Of a DNA stretch of 61,582 nucleotides, positions 1 to 8,301 are shown in pieces. The notes below the pieces were generated by a model. It did no database searches, was not told where the DNA came from, and saw nothing but the letters and a program-made list of their open reading frames with translations. How positions within the stretch are numbered: position 1 is the stretch's first letter; each line of letters begins with the position of its first letter. The stretch is taken from assembly GCA_003235575.1 (NCBI GenBank), contig QJVW01000079.1:89525-151106 (forward strand). Reading direction: 5' to 3'. The position numbers and the translations under genes were made by a program. This stretch comes from Candidatus Eiseniibacteriota bacterium (lineage in GTDB: Bacteria > Eisenbacteria > RBG-16-71-46 > SZUA-252).

Positions 1-3000
1 CGGGCCACGGGCGGCGACAAGGACCTGACGGGCACGGGTCTCATGATCGGAACGCCGGGCTACATGGCGCCCGAGCAGGCGCGCGGCGATGGGCAGGTGG
101 ACAAGGCCGCGGACATCTATTCTCTGGGCGTGATGGCGTTCGAGATCCTCGCGGGCCGCCCTCCGTACGAACATGAAAGCGGCTTCGAAGTGATCCTCGC
201 GCACATGAACAGCCCCATCCCGAAGGTGACCGAATGGCAGCCGAATCTGCCGGCCGCGGTCGACGCGGTATTGGCGCGCGCGCTCGCGAAGGAGAAGACC
301 GATCGGTACCCGGCCGCCACCGACTTCGTCGGCGACTTGACCCGCGCGCTCAAGATCAATCCCAGCAACGCGCCGGCCGCGCTCCAGTCGATGACGCAGA
401 CCATTTCCGTGGACCAGTTGGCCGCCATCCAAGCGCAGAAGGATTCACCCGACACGGGGAGCGCGTCGACCCCCTCGGATCAGCAGCGCCAGATGACCGC
501 GGTCTCCGTGGACGTGAAGGAGCTTGCCGAGATCCTGTACGAAACGGGCGCGGACGCCGAGCGCGTGCGCGCGACGATGGACGGGGTCTGGAGCGGGTTC
601 GCCAAGCACGCGGCGGAGTCGGGGGGCGTGATCCACAGCCGCAGCGACGAGGTGGGCCTCGTCCTATGGGGACGGGACCGTGCGCGCGAGGACGACTCGG
701 AAAACGCCATCCGCGCCGCGCTCCACATGCGCGATCAGGTGCTGACCGACACGCGGGCGGTGCTGGGCCAGGAGTGGGAGCCGACGGCGGAGAGCCCGCT
801 CCCCTTCGCGGCCGGAATCACCACGGGTCCGGTGCTTCTCGAGCGGGAATCCGATTCGGGCAGCTACACGGCGAGCGGCGCGCCGATCACCTTGGCCGGC
901 CGCCTCAAGGACGCGGCGCCCGCGGGCGGCATTCTCGTGGCGCACGAGACCTTCACCTTGGTCCGCGGCGTCTTCGTCTTCCAGCAGTCGACGCCGCTCC
1001 GTGTTCGGGGACGGAAGGAACCGCTGGACGTCTATGTCGTGACCCAGGTGAAGCCGCGCGCCTTCCGCATGAAGGCGAGGGGCATCGAGGGCGTCGAAAC
1101 GAAGATGATCGGGCGCGAGATCGAATTGCGCCTGCTGCAGGAGGCGCTGACCCTCACGCTCGAGGACGGGGAGACGCAGGTGGTGACGGTGGTCGGCGAA
1201 GCCGGCGTCGGAAAGTCCCGACTGCTCTTCGAATTTCGCACCTGGACCGACCTCCAGGAGCAGCGGGTGTGGTTCTTCCAGGCGCGTGCCACGCAGCCAT
1301 CCATGCTCCAGCCCTACTCCCTGACCCGCGATCTCTTTTCGTTCCGGTTCAGCATTCTCGATTCCGATCCGCTCTCGGTCGTGCACGAGAAATTCGTCAA
1401 GGGCATCGAAGGCTTCCTGGGACCGGGGTCGACGCGCAAGGCGTATTTCATCGGGCAACTCGTCGGGTTCGACTTCAGCGACAAGCCGGACGTCGAGGCA
1501 GCGCTGCAGGACGGGGACGCGTTCCGCCAGACGGCGCAACGGTATCTGGGGGAACTCTTCACGACGGCATCCAAGACGAATCCCCTGGTGGTTCACATCG
1601 AGGATATCCACTGGGCGGATGACCGATCCTTGGATCTCATCAACAACCTCGTTCGCGACAACACCGATCTTCCACTGTTCGTCCTGTGCATGGCGCGGCC
1701 GAGCCTCTACGAACGCCGCCCGCAGTGGGGAGAGGGCCAGCGGTTTCACGAGCGCATTCAGCTCGAGCCCTTGTCCCAGCTCTCCAGCCGAAGGCTCGTG
1801 CGCGAGTTGTTGAAGAACGTGCCGGAAATCCCGACCGCCCTCCGGGATCTCGTGGTCGATCGCGCCGACGGGAACCCGTTCTACATCGAGGAACTGATCA
1901 AGGCGCTCATCGACGACCGTGTGATCGTGAAGGGGGAGGATGCGTGGTCCGTCGATACGTCGCGTCTCTCCTCGGTGCGCGTGCCCGCCACGCTCACCGG
2001 CGTGCTCCAGTCGCGGCTCGACACCCTTCCGATGCCGCTTCATCAGCTGCTGCAGCGGGCGTCGGTGGCCGGCCGCATCTTCTGGGACGCCGCGGCGGTG
2101 CGGCTCAGTGAGGAGACCGCGGGGCTCTCCGCTTCCGATGTGTCGGCGATGCTGGAGGAGTTACGGGACCGGGAAATGATCCTCCAGCGGGAGGAATCGG
2201 GCTTCGCCGGGACCGTCGAATACGTCTTTCGCCACGCGATTCTCCGCGACGTCACCTACGAGACGGTGGTGCCGCGCCAGCGTCGGACGCTGCACAAGCT
2301 GGTGGGCGATTGGCTGATCGAAGTGGGTGGCGAGCGCGCCGGCGAACACACGCTCCTGGTGGCCGAGCACTACGGCCGCGCGGAGGAGCCGGCCATGGCG
2401 GCCGCGCAACTCCAGAAGGCCGGAGAGCGGGCGCTGCACATGGCCGCGTACGAGGAGTCGGCGACGCTGTTCCAGCGCGCCCGCGAGCTCCTCTCGAGCG
2501 CGGAGCACACCGAGCAGCGCCTGAGAATCGATCTGCTTCGCGCCGATCTGGAATCGAGGCGCAGTACGTCCGCTGTGGCGTTGGACATTCTCAAGCCGGC
2601 GTTGGAGGAGGCAAAGGCGATCGGCCACGAGGTCTTGCAGGCGGAAGTGTTGGGACACCTCGGCCGCCTCGCCCAGTGGCAGGGCGATCTCTCCGCCGCC
2701 GATCGGTATCTGGACGAAGCGCTCACGATCACGCGCAAGACCAACGACAAACCCGCGCTTCTCTTCACGCTGCGACAGGTCGGGAACGCCATCTACCGGC
2801 GCGATCCCGCGGCGGCACGAAAGAACCTCGAGGAAAGCATCCAAATCGCCAGAGAGATCGGCGATCGCCACAGCGAATCGTCCGGCCTCAACTCGCTCGG
2901 CAACCTCTGTAATTTCGAGGAGAACTATCCGGAGGCCATCGAGGCGTACGAGCAGGCGGTGCAGATCAGCCGGGAGATCGGCGACCGTCACTCCGAGGGA

Positions 3001-3495
3001 ATGGTGATCGGAAATTTGGCCGGCGTTCATCTCGAGTTGGGCGACTTCGAAAGCGCCGAGCGTGGCGCGAAGCAGGCCCTCGCGCTCCAAACCGAAATCG
3101 GGGCGGGGCAGTTCCGCGCGAACGACGAAGCCTCGCTGGCCGATATCTACATCCGGATGGGGCGAAACGCGGAAGCCTGGAAGTATGCCCGCATGGCGGC
3201 GAAGAGCGCGGCGGAGATGGGAATGCCCATGGAGTACCTGCCCATGATCTTCGGTTTGCTCATGATCCGGCGCGGCGACCGTCCGACCGGGCTGGCCTGG
3301 CTCGGCTACACACGGGCCCACGAAGAGAAGTTCGCGCGTGAGGTCGAAAAGGAACTGAAGCGGCATTGGGATGAAATTCGGGGCGACCTCTCGGACGAGG
3401 AGGTCGATGCCGCGATGCGCGCGGGGGAGAGCCTGAAGTTGGAGGAGATCCTCGCCCAGGCGAGTCGCGAAGCCGAGGCGGCGACGCCGCGATGA
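1..3495 (+). CDS. Ser/Thr kinase - cyclase-like - AAA ATPase - TPR protein (5' partial)
   Basis: Multi-domain signalling protein. The reading frame is open to base 1, and the first in-frame ATG (base 43) lies inside the kinase activation segment, so the true start is outside the window. Domains in visible-codon numbering: kinase C-lobe to about 115 (GTPGYMAPEQ, then DIYSLGV); a class III cyclase-like domain about 160-345; an AAA/NACHT-type ATPase from about 367, with Walker A GEAGVGKS and a Walker B-like DIHWADD; and TPR repeats about 780-1110. The two metal-type aspartates of the cyclase can be placed, but the usual Asn of GxxVNxAxRL reads Thr (GAPITLAGRL), so cyclase activity is doubtful. 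The architecture matches large bacterial kinase/ATPase regulators whose ligands are mostly unknown. The next gene is co-directional 31 bases downstream. Confidence 0.9.
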   Translation, partial: RATGGDKDLTGTGLMIGTPGYMAPEQARGDGQVDKAADIYSLGVMAFEILAGRPPYEHESGFEVILAHMNSPIPKVTEWQPNLPAAVDAVLARALAKEKTDRYPAATDFVGDLTRALKINPSNAPAALQSMTQTISVDQLAAIQAQKDSPDTGSASTPSDQQRQMTAVSVDVKELAEILYETGADAERVRATMDGVWSGFAKHAAESGGVIHSRSDEVGLVLWGRDRAREDDSENAIRAALHMRDQVLTDTRAVLGQEWEPTAESPLPFAAGITTGPVLLERESDSGSYTASGAPITLAGRLKDAAPAGGILVAHETFTLVRGVFVFQQSTPLRVRGRKEPLDVYVVTQVKPRAFRMKARGIEGVETKMIGREIELRLLQEALTLTLEDGETQVVTVVGEAGVGKSRLLFEFRTWTDLQEQRVWFFQARATQPSMLQPYSLTRDLFSFRFSILDSDPLSVVHEKFVKGIEGFLGPGSTRKAYFIGQLVGFDFSDKPDVEAALQDGDAFRQTAQRYLGELFTTASKTNPLVVHIEDIHWADDRSLDLINNLVRDNTDLPLFVLCMARPSLYERRPQWGEGQRFHERIQLEPLSQLSSRRLVRELLKNVPEIPTALRDLVVDRADGNPFYIEELIKALIDDRVIVKGEDAWSVDTSRLSSVRVPATLTGVLQSRLDTLPMPLHQLLQRASVAGRIFWDAAAVRLSEETAGLSASDVSAMLEELRDREMILQREESGFAGTVEYVFRHAILRDVTYETVVPRQRRTLHKLVGDWLIEVGGERAGEHTLLVAEHYGRAEEPAMAAAQLQKAGERALHMAAYEESATLFQRARELLSSAEHTEQRLRIDLLRADLESRRSTSAVALDILKPALEEAKAIGHEVLQAEVLGHLGRLAQWQGDLSAADRYLDEALTITRKTNDKPALLFTLRQVGNAIYRRDPAAARKNLEESIQIAREIGDRHSESSGLNSLGNLCNFEENYPEAIEAYEQAVQISREIGDRHSEGMVIGNLAGVHLELGDFESAERGAKQALALQTEIGAGQFRANDEASLADIYIRMGRNAEAWKYARMAAKSAAEMGMPMEYLPMIFGLLMIRRGDRPTGLAWLGYTRAHEEKFAREVEKELKRHWDEIRGDLSDEEVDAAMRAGESLKLEEILAQASREAEAATPR

Positions 3496-3526
3496 GCCCG
3501 ACCCATTCGAGACAGGAAGTCCGCCC

Positions 3527-4264
3527 ATGACCGACGCGAATCGTTCGTCCCGCCCGCGGCGCGACGGGACCCCCGCCCTCCGCCGCGTGATGCCGGCGCT
3601 CCTCCTTTTCGCCCTCGCACTCGCCGACCCCAGCCTCGTCCGCGCGGCGGACGAAACCCCCGAGGACAAGGACACGCGCCGCCTCGAAGCCGCCCGCGCC
3701 GTCTACCAGGAAGTGCGCGACATGCCCGACGCGGAGGTGCCCGCGCCGCTGCTCGAGGATTGCCGCTGCATCGCGGTCTTTCCTGGCGTCGTCAAGGGGG
3801 CGTTGGGCTTCGGGGGGAGGCGCGGCCACGGCGTGATGACGTGCCGCGACTCGGCCGGCGTCTGGGGCGCCCCCGCGTTCCTCACGCTCACCGGCGGCAG
3901 CTTCGGTTTCCAGATCGGGGTCGAGAAGGCGGACGTCGTCCTCTTCTTCATGACGGAACGAGGCGCCCGCTCGCTGGCCGAGAGCAAATTCACGCTCGGC
4001 GCGAAGGCGGGCTTGGCGGCGGGGCCCCTGGGCCGGAGCGCGGAAGCCGCCACCGATCTCAAACTCGACGCCGAGATCTACTCCTACGGCCGGAGCAAGG
4101 GCGCGTTCGCGGGGATCTCGCTCGAGGGCGCGAAGGTCGGTGCCGACAAGGATGCCAACGAGCGGGCGTACGGGCGGAAGATCGAGCCGAAGGAAATCCT
4201 CTTCGAGCGACCGACGCTGAAGCGGTCGAAGGCGATGGAGGCGTTCCTCTCGGCGCTCCCCTAG
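3527..4264 (+). CDS. SYLF/Ysc84 domain lipid-binding protein, secreted
   Basis: 245 aa. An N-terminal signal sequence ending near LVRAADE (about residue 41) suggests export. Residues about 70-235 match the SYLF (Ysc84/DUF500) fold: CRCIAVFPGVVKGA, then a glycine-rich stretch, then FTLGAKAGLAAGPLGR, and a closing EIYSYGRSKGAFAGISLEG. In other organisms SYLF domains bind phosphoinositides or other lipids; bacterial members are mostly uncharacterised periplasmic or envelope proteins. AGGAAG lies about 8 bases before the ATG. It follows the large kinase gene by 31 bases and may be co-transcribed. It converges on the next kinase gene with only 6 bases between stop codons. Confidence 0.88.
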   Translation: MTDANRSSRPRRDGTPALRRVMPALLLFALALADPSLVRAADETPEDKDTRRLEAARAVYQEVRDMPDAEVPAPLLEDCRCIAVFPGVVKGALGFGGRRGHGVMTCRDSAGVWGAPAFLTLTGGSFGFQIGVEKADVVLFFMTERGARSLAESKFTLGAKAGLAAGPLGRSAEAATDLKLDAEIYSYGRSKGAFAGISLEGAKVGADKDANERAYGRKIEPKEILFERPTLKRSKAMEAFLSALP

Positions 4265-4270
4265 GCGGCG

Positions 4271-6604
4271 CTAGGCGGGCGTTTCCCCCAGCAGCCCCCG
4301 CAGCAGGGGATCCGGAATCGTGACCGAGTATCCCTGCCCCGTGTTCTCCCAGAGAACCTTCCCGTCCTTGACGATCACGATGTAGGGCGTCCCGGTGGCC
4401 TGGAGCATTTTGACGGTCGCATCGTCCACCTTGAAGACCGGATAGGTCAGCTGTCGGCTCGCGATGACCTTCTCCACCTTCTCGTCCGTGGACGATTCGG
4501 TCACCCGCGTGAACGCGGCGAGTTCGAGGCCGCGCCCCCGAAACCGTTCGTAGAAGTCCTCGAACAGCGGGAGCGCCTGCTGGGAAAAGGGGCACCAGGT
4601 CTCCCAGTAGAGAAAGATCTGCACGCCGTTCGCCCGCCGCGGCAGCGTACCCTGGAACGTCTTCGTGACGCCGTACGATTCTCGGATCGTACGATTTCCG
4701 TAGAGCGCCGCGGCCTCGCTCAACCGGCCCTTCGTGATGTACGTGGCGGCCAATTCCCCCCGCGCGGAGCGTGTCGTCCGATCCGTTTCCCCAAACTTCT
4801 GGGTGCACGCCTGGAGCGCTTCCCGCGCGGTCGATTCCGCGCGGCCGTAGTCGCCGTTCATTCGCTCCGCCCAGGCCAGGTCGATGAGCGCGCGCAGCGT
4901 CTTGGGATCGTTCGGGCCGACAACACGCTTGAAACCGGCCAAGCACTTCTCCGCCATGCGCGCTGCTTCTTCGGTCCTACCGATGATCGCCAGCGCGTTC
5001 GCAAGCTCGGCGACAGCGTTGAGTGTCTGGATCGAATCGGGCCCAATCGTGCTCGTGTACGCCTCGACGATGGCCCGATTGACCCGCTCCCGCTCATCGT
5101 TGCGGCCGAGGAGGACATACACGACCGAGAGGTCCTTCAGCGCGGAGATGGTTTCGGGCGCGTGCTCCCCGCTCACGCTCTTCCGGATCGCCACGGCCTC
5201 CTCGAGCTGGTCTCCCGCTTCGCCGTACAGTCCGAGGTTGAGGTACCCCCGCGCGATGGTCTGACGCATCGCCGCTTCGGTCGCACGATCCTTGCCGAGC
5301 GCCGCTCCTACGTTCTTCGCCGATTGGTCCAGGAGGTCGGCGATCGTCGGCTCCTTGCGAAAATCGCGCGGGGCCGCGGATTCGAGCATCTGACCCAGGA
5401 ACGTCGTGGCCGCCTGCGCCCGATCGGCCTCCTCCACGGCGATCGCGCGGGAGCGCTCGGCCCGGAAGAAGAGGACGGTGCTCACGATGCTCGCCACGAA
5501 GAGCACGGCCACGACCGTGGTCCCCGCCGCCAGCGCCGCGCGATTGCGGCGCGCGAAGATGCGGAATTGGTAGGTGAGGCTCGGTGGGCGCGCGACGATC
5601 GCCTCGTTCCGGAGAAAGCGTCGCAGATCCTCCGCCAACCCGTGCGCCGATTGGTAGCGCTGGTCGCGATCCTTCTCCATCGCCTTCATGACGATCGTTT
5701 CGGCGTCGCCCGCGAGATCCGAGCGGACCACGCCGGGCCGCGGCGGGGTCGTCTCCCGGACCACCCGCGCCGCCTCGTAGATGCTCTTCCCGGCCAGATC
5801 GTAGGGAAGCCGGTCGGTGAGCAATTCGTAGAGCACGATCCCCAGCGCGTAGACGTCGCTCCGGGTGTCGATGTCGGTCGGATCGGCCTCGAATTGCTCG
5901 GGGCTCATGTACTGGAGCGAGCCGATGAGCTGGCCGACCTCCGTCTGGTAGGTCGTCACCGCCAGGTCGGAATCCGTGGCGCGGGCGACGCCGAAGTCGA
6001 TGATCCGCGGTTGGCCGCTGGAGTCGACGAGGATGTTTCCGGGCTTCAAATCCCGGTGGACGATGCCGCGCTGGTGTCCGTGGTGGATCGCGTCGCAGAC
6101 GCGCGCGAAGAGGTCGAGGCGATCGCGAATCGAGAGCCCGTGCTCCTGCGCGTACGCGGTGAGCGTCTTGGCGTTCGCGATGTACTCCATGGCGAAGTAC
6201 GGGATCGAGCCGGACCCCTCGTCGTGCGTGCCGGCCTCGTAGATCTGGGCGATGCCCGGATGGCGGAGACGGGCCAGGAGCTGGGCCTCGTACTCGAACC
6301 GCCGCAAAGCCTCCGGGGAAGCGATGCCGTGCTTCATCACCTTGATCGCCACCGGCCGGCGGGGGTTCTCCTGCATGGCCTGGTAGATCGTGCCCATGCC
6401 GCCCGACGCGATCACGCGGCGGATGGAGTACGGTCCGATCTTGGCCGGGGCGCCGGGTGGCCGCCTACCCCCGGACGTGCCCTCGTCGCTGGGAAGATTC
6501 GTCGTGGCGCCGGGATCGTCGTCGGGCGGAGGGGGTGGAGTGCGCTCGGTCACGAACACCTCGTCATGGTGGATTGGCATGGGGACGGGCGGATCCAGTC
6601 GCAT
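4271..6604 (-). CDS. Ser/Thr protein kinase with TPRs and a C-terminal thioredoxin-like domain
   Basis: 777 aa. The kinase domain (about 50-325) has the glycine loop ASGGMGTIY, catalytic HRDLKPGN and DFG (IIDFGVA), so it should be active. One transmembrane helix (about 355-377) follows, then TPR repeats of the kinesin-light-chain type (about 410-620). The last ~130 residues form a TlpA/AhpC-type thioredoxin fold: FLYWETWCPFSQQ near residue 669, a cis-Pro region GTPYIVIV, then DGKVLWENTGQG. The usual CxxC reads CPFS, so the resolving Cys is Ser. If the helix is inserted normally, the TPR and thioredoxin parts lie outside the cytoplasm while the kinase is inside. The redox domain could be a sensor or an oxidoreductase; this is inference. 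The gene is divergent from the phosphatase gene. Confidence 0.9.
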   Translation of the reverse strand: MRLDPPVPMPIHHDEVFVTERTPPPPPDDDPGATTNLPSDEGTSGGRRPPGAPAKIGPYSIRRVIASGGMGTIYQAMQENPRRPVAIKVMKHGIASPEALRRFEYEAQLLARLRHPGIAQIYEAGTHDEGSGSIPYFAMEYIANAKTLTAYAQEHGLSIRDRLDLFARVCDAIHHGHQRGIVHRDLKPGNILVDSSGQPRIIDFGVARATDSDLAVTTYQTEVGQLIGSLQYMSPEQFEADPTDIDTRSDVYALGIVLYELLTDRLPYDLAGKSIYEAARVVRETTPPRPGVVRSDLAGDAETIVMKAMEKDRDQRYQSAHGLAEDLRRFLRNEAIVARPPSLTYQFRIFARRNRAALAAGTTVVAVLFVASIVSTVLFFRAERSRAIAVEEADRAQAATTFLGQMLESAAPRDFRKEPTIADLLDQSAKNVGAALGKDRATEAAMRQTIARGYLNLGLYGEAGDQLEEAVAIRKSVSGEHAPETISALKDLSVVYVLLGRNDERERVNRAIVEAYTSTIGPDSIQTLNAVAELANALAIIGRTEEAARMAEKCLAGFKRVVGPNDPKTLRALIDLAWAERMNGDYGRAESTAREALQACTQKFGETDRTTRSARGELAATYITKGRLSEAAALYGNRTIRESYGVTKTFQGTLPRRANGVQIFLYWETWCPFSQQALPLFEDFYERFRGRGLELAAFTRVTESSTDEKVEKVIASRQLTYPVFKVDDATVKMLQATGTPYIVIVKDGKVLWENTGQGYSVTIPDPLLRGLLGETPA

Positions 6605-6686
6605 CGCGCCCCTTGGTTAGCCGCGTAGTGTAGCCGGAATCGGCGCCATTGGCGAGATCCGGCTGGCCTGATAGGGTAGGACCGCC

Positions 6687-7394
6687 ATGTGGATCAGGAG
6701 ACTCTTCGTCATTGCTTGCATCGTCGCCGCGGCAGGGAGCGGCGCTCGGGACGCCCGCGCCGCCGAACCCACCGCGAACGCCCGGGGAACCCGCTACGTC
6801 TATCTGATCCGGCACGGCGACTACGACCGAGTGGATTCGCTGGACGACCGGACCGCGAACGCGATGAACCCGCTGGGCCACGAACAGGCGCGGCTTCTGG
6901 GGGAGCGGCTCCGGACCCTGCCCGTCCGGCCCCGCGTCCTCGTGAGCAGCACCCTGACGCGGGCGCGCGAGACGGGGGACGACATCGGAGCGATTCTCGG
7001 CATTCCCTGCGCGCGCGATTCGACCCTGGAGGAGTGCTCCCCCCCGGCCCTGCGCGACAGCGCGGCCACGGCCGCGGATCGCGCCGACCAGGCGGCCTGC
7101 GCCGCCCAGCTGGAGGTCGCGTGGGGAACCTACATGCGTCCGTCGCCGGACGCCGACGTCCACGACGTCCTGGTCTGCCACGGAAACGTGATCCGGTGGT
7201 TCGTGGCCCGGGCCCTGGGGGCCGACAGCCGTCGCTGGCTCTCGATGACGATCGGCAACGCGTCGTTGACGATCCTCGCGATTCGTCCGGACGGTTCGAC
7301 GCGGCTGGCGATGTACAGCGACGTGGGGCACATCCCCGTCGAGAAGCAGACGTGGACCGGGCGCGGCCCGGGGTGGGGCGCGGCCGCCCGGTAA
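6687..7394 (+). CDS. Histidine phosphatase superfamily protein, exported
   Basis: 235 aa. A signal peptide (about 1-25, ending ARAAEP) is followed by a phosphoglycerate-mutase-like fold. The phosphohistidine motif is LIRHGDYD (about residue 42-44), and the second catalytic His is in VLVCHGNVIRW (about 165-167). SSTLTRARET is the usual arginine motif. The family dephosphorylates small molecules or phosphoproteins (PGAM5, SixA types). With kinase genes on both sides, a protein-phosphate substrate is possible but unproven. AGGA precedes the ATG by 5 bases. The 82 bases upstream separate it from the divergent kinase gene and should hold both promoters. Confidence 0.87.
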   Translation: MWIRRLFVIACIVAAAGSGARDARAAEPTANARGTRYVYLIRHGDYDRVDSLDDRTANAMNPLGHEQARLLGERLRTLPVRPRVLVSSTLTRARETGDDIGAILGIPCARDSTLEECSPPALRDSAATAADRADQAACAAQLEVAWGTYMRPSPDADVHDVLVCHGNVIRWFVARALGADSRRWLSMTIGNASLTILAIRPDGSTRLAMYSDVGHIPVEKQTWTGRGPGWGAAAR

Positions 7395-7401
7395 GGGCTC
7401 G

Positions 7402-8211
7402 CTAGCTCCTCGAGCGCCGTCGTCCCCGCTGCCGCTGGCGCTCCGCCGTGGCGGTGGCGGCCACGTGGTAGGTCCGGCTCCGCTCGTCCTTCCGCAGCGT
7501 GACGATTCCCGCCTCCTGGGCGTCCTCGAGCATCTCGCTGAAGCTGTCGTAGCCGAGCGCGGCCTCGCTGAACGCGGGGCGCTTTCGTTTCATGGTGTCC
7601 TTCACCAGCGAGGCTTGAATCACTTCGAAGTTTTCGCGCTGAAGCGCGCGCACGGTGTCCGCGAGCAATCGGAAGGCGTCGTCCTTGCCGCCCAGCGTCT
7701 TGGCCGCCGGTCCGGGTTCCGGTCCGCCGCGCTCCAGATCCTCGTAGTAGATGAACTCGTCGCAGCCGTTCGCAAGGAGCGGGGACGTCGAGTTCTTCAT
7801 GCCCATGCCGATGACGTGCTTGCCGTTCTCCTTGAGCTTCGACACCAGCGGCGAGAAGTCGCTGTCGCCCGACACGACGACGAACGTGTCGATGTGCTCC
7901 TTGCTCCAGCTCAGGTCCATGGCATCCACCACGAGGCGGATATCGGCCGAGTTCTTCCCGGTCGTGGATCGGGCCGGGATCTCGATCAGCTCGATGCCGT
8001 TCTCGTGGAGCGCGGTCGTGTACTCGCGGAATCGGTGCCAGTCGGCGTACGCGACCTTCACGATCACCTTCCCCTTCTCGAGAAGCCGATCGAGCAAGCG
8101 ACGGATATCGAACTTGTCCTTGGAGCCGCGCAACCCGAGCGCGATGTTCTCGAAATCGATGAACACGGCCAGTTGCAATTGCTGCGCCGCGGGGGATTGT
8201 GTCGGGGCCAT
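7402..8211 (-). CDS. NYN (PIN-like) domain RNase-like protein with LOTUS/OST-HTH tail
   Basis: 269 aa from the ATG at 8211, chosen because GGAGG sits 8 bases upstream; the longer ORF in the track runs into the opposite kinase gene. Residues about 13-150 form a NYN/LabA-type nuclease fold with the acidic residues of FIDFEN, DIRLVVDAMD and VSGDSDFSPL (about 114). Residues about 175-255 resemble an OST-HTH/LOTUS RNA-binding domain (DDAFRLLADTV..., FSEMLEDAQEAGIV). The C-terminus is a basic tail (RQRQRGRRRSRS) suited to nucleic-acid binding. NYN-LOTUS proteins are predicted RNA nucleases; the target is unknown. The gene ends 7 bases from the convergent phosphatase gene. Confidence 0.88.
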   Translation of the reverse strand: MAPTQSPAAQQLQLAVFIDFENIALGLRGSKDKFDIRRLLDRLLEKGKVIVKVAYADWHRFREYTTALHENGIELIEIPARSTTGKNSADIRLVVDAMDLSWSKEHIDTFVVVSGDSDFSPLVSKLKENGKHVIGMGMKNSTSPLLANGCDEFIYYEDLERGGPEPGPAAKTLGGKDDAFRLLADTVRALQRENFEVIQASLVKDTMKRKRPAFSEAALGYDSFSEMLEDAQEAGIVTLRKDERSRTYHVAATATAERQRQRGRRRSRS

Positions 8212-8301
8212 CCTTGTACCTCCGGGTAGGTTTGGACCCACAGCGTACTCCGTAACGGCTTCGCTGGCGAGCGCGCAATGCGCGTGGTACCCTTGCGCGC
8301 T

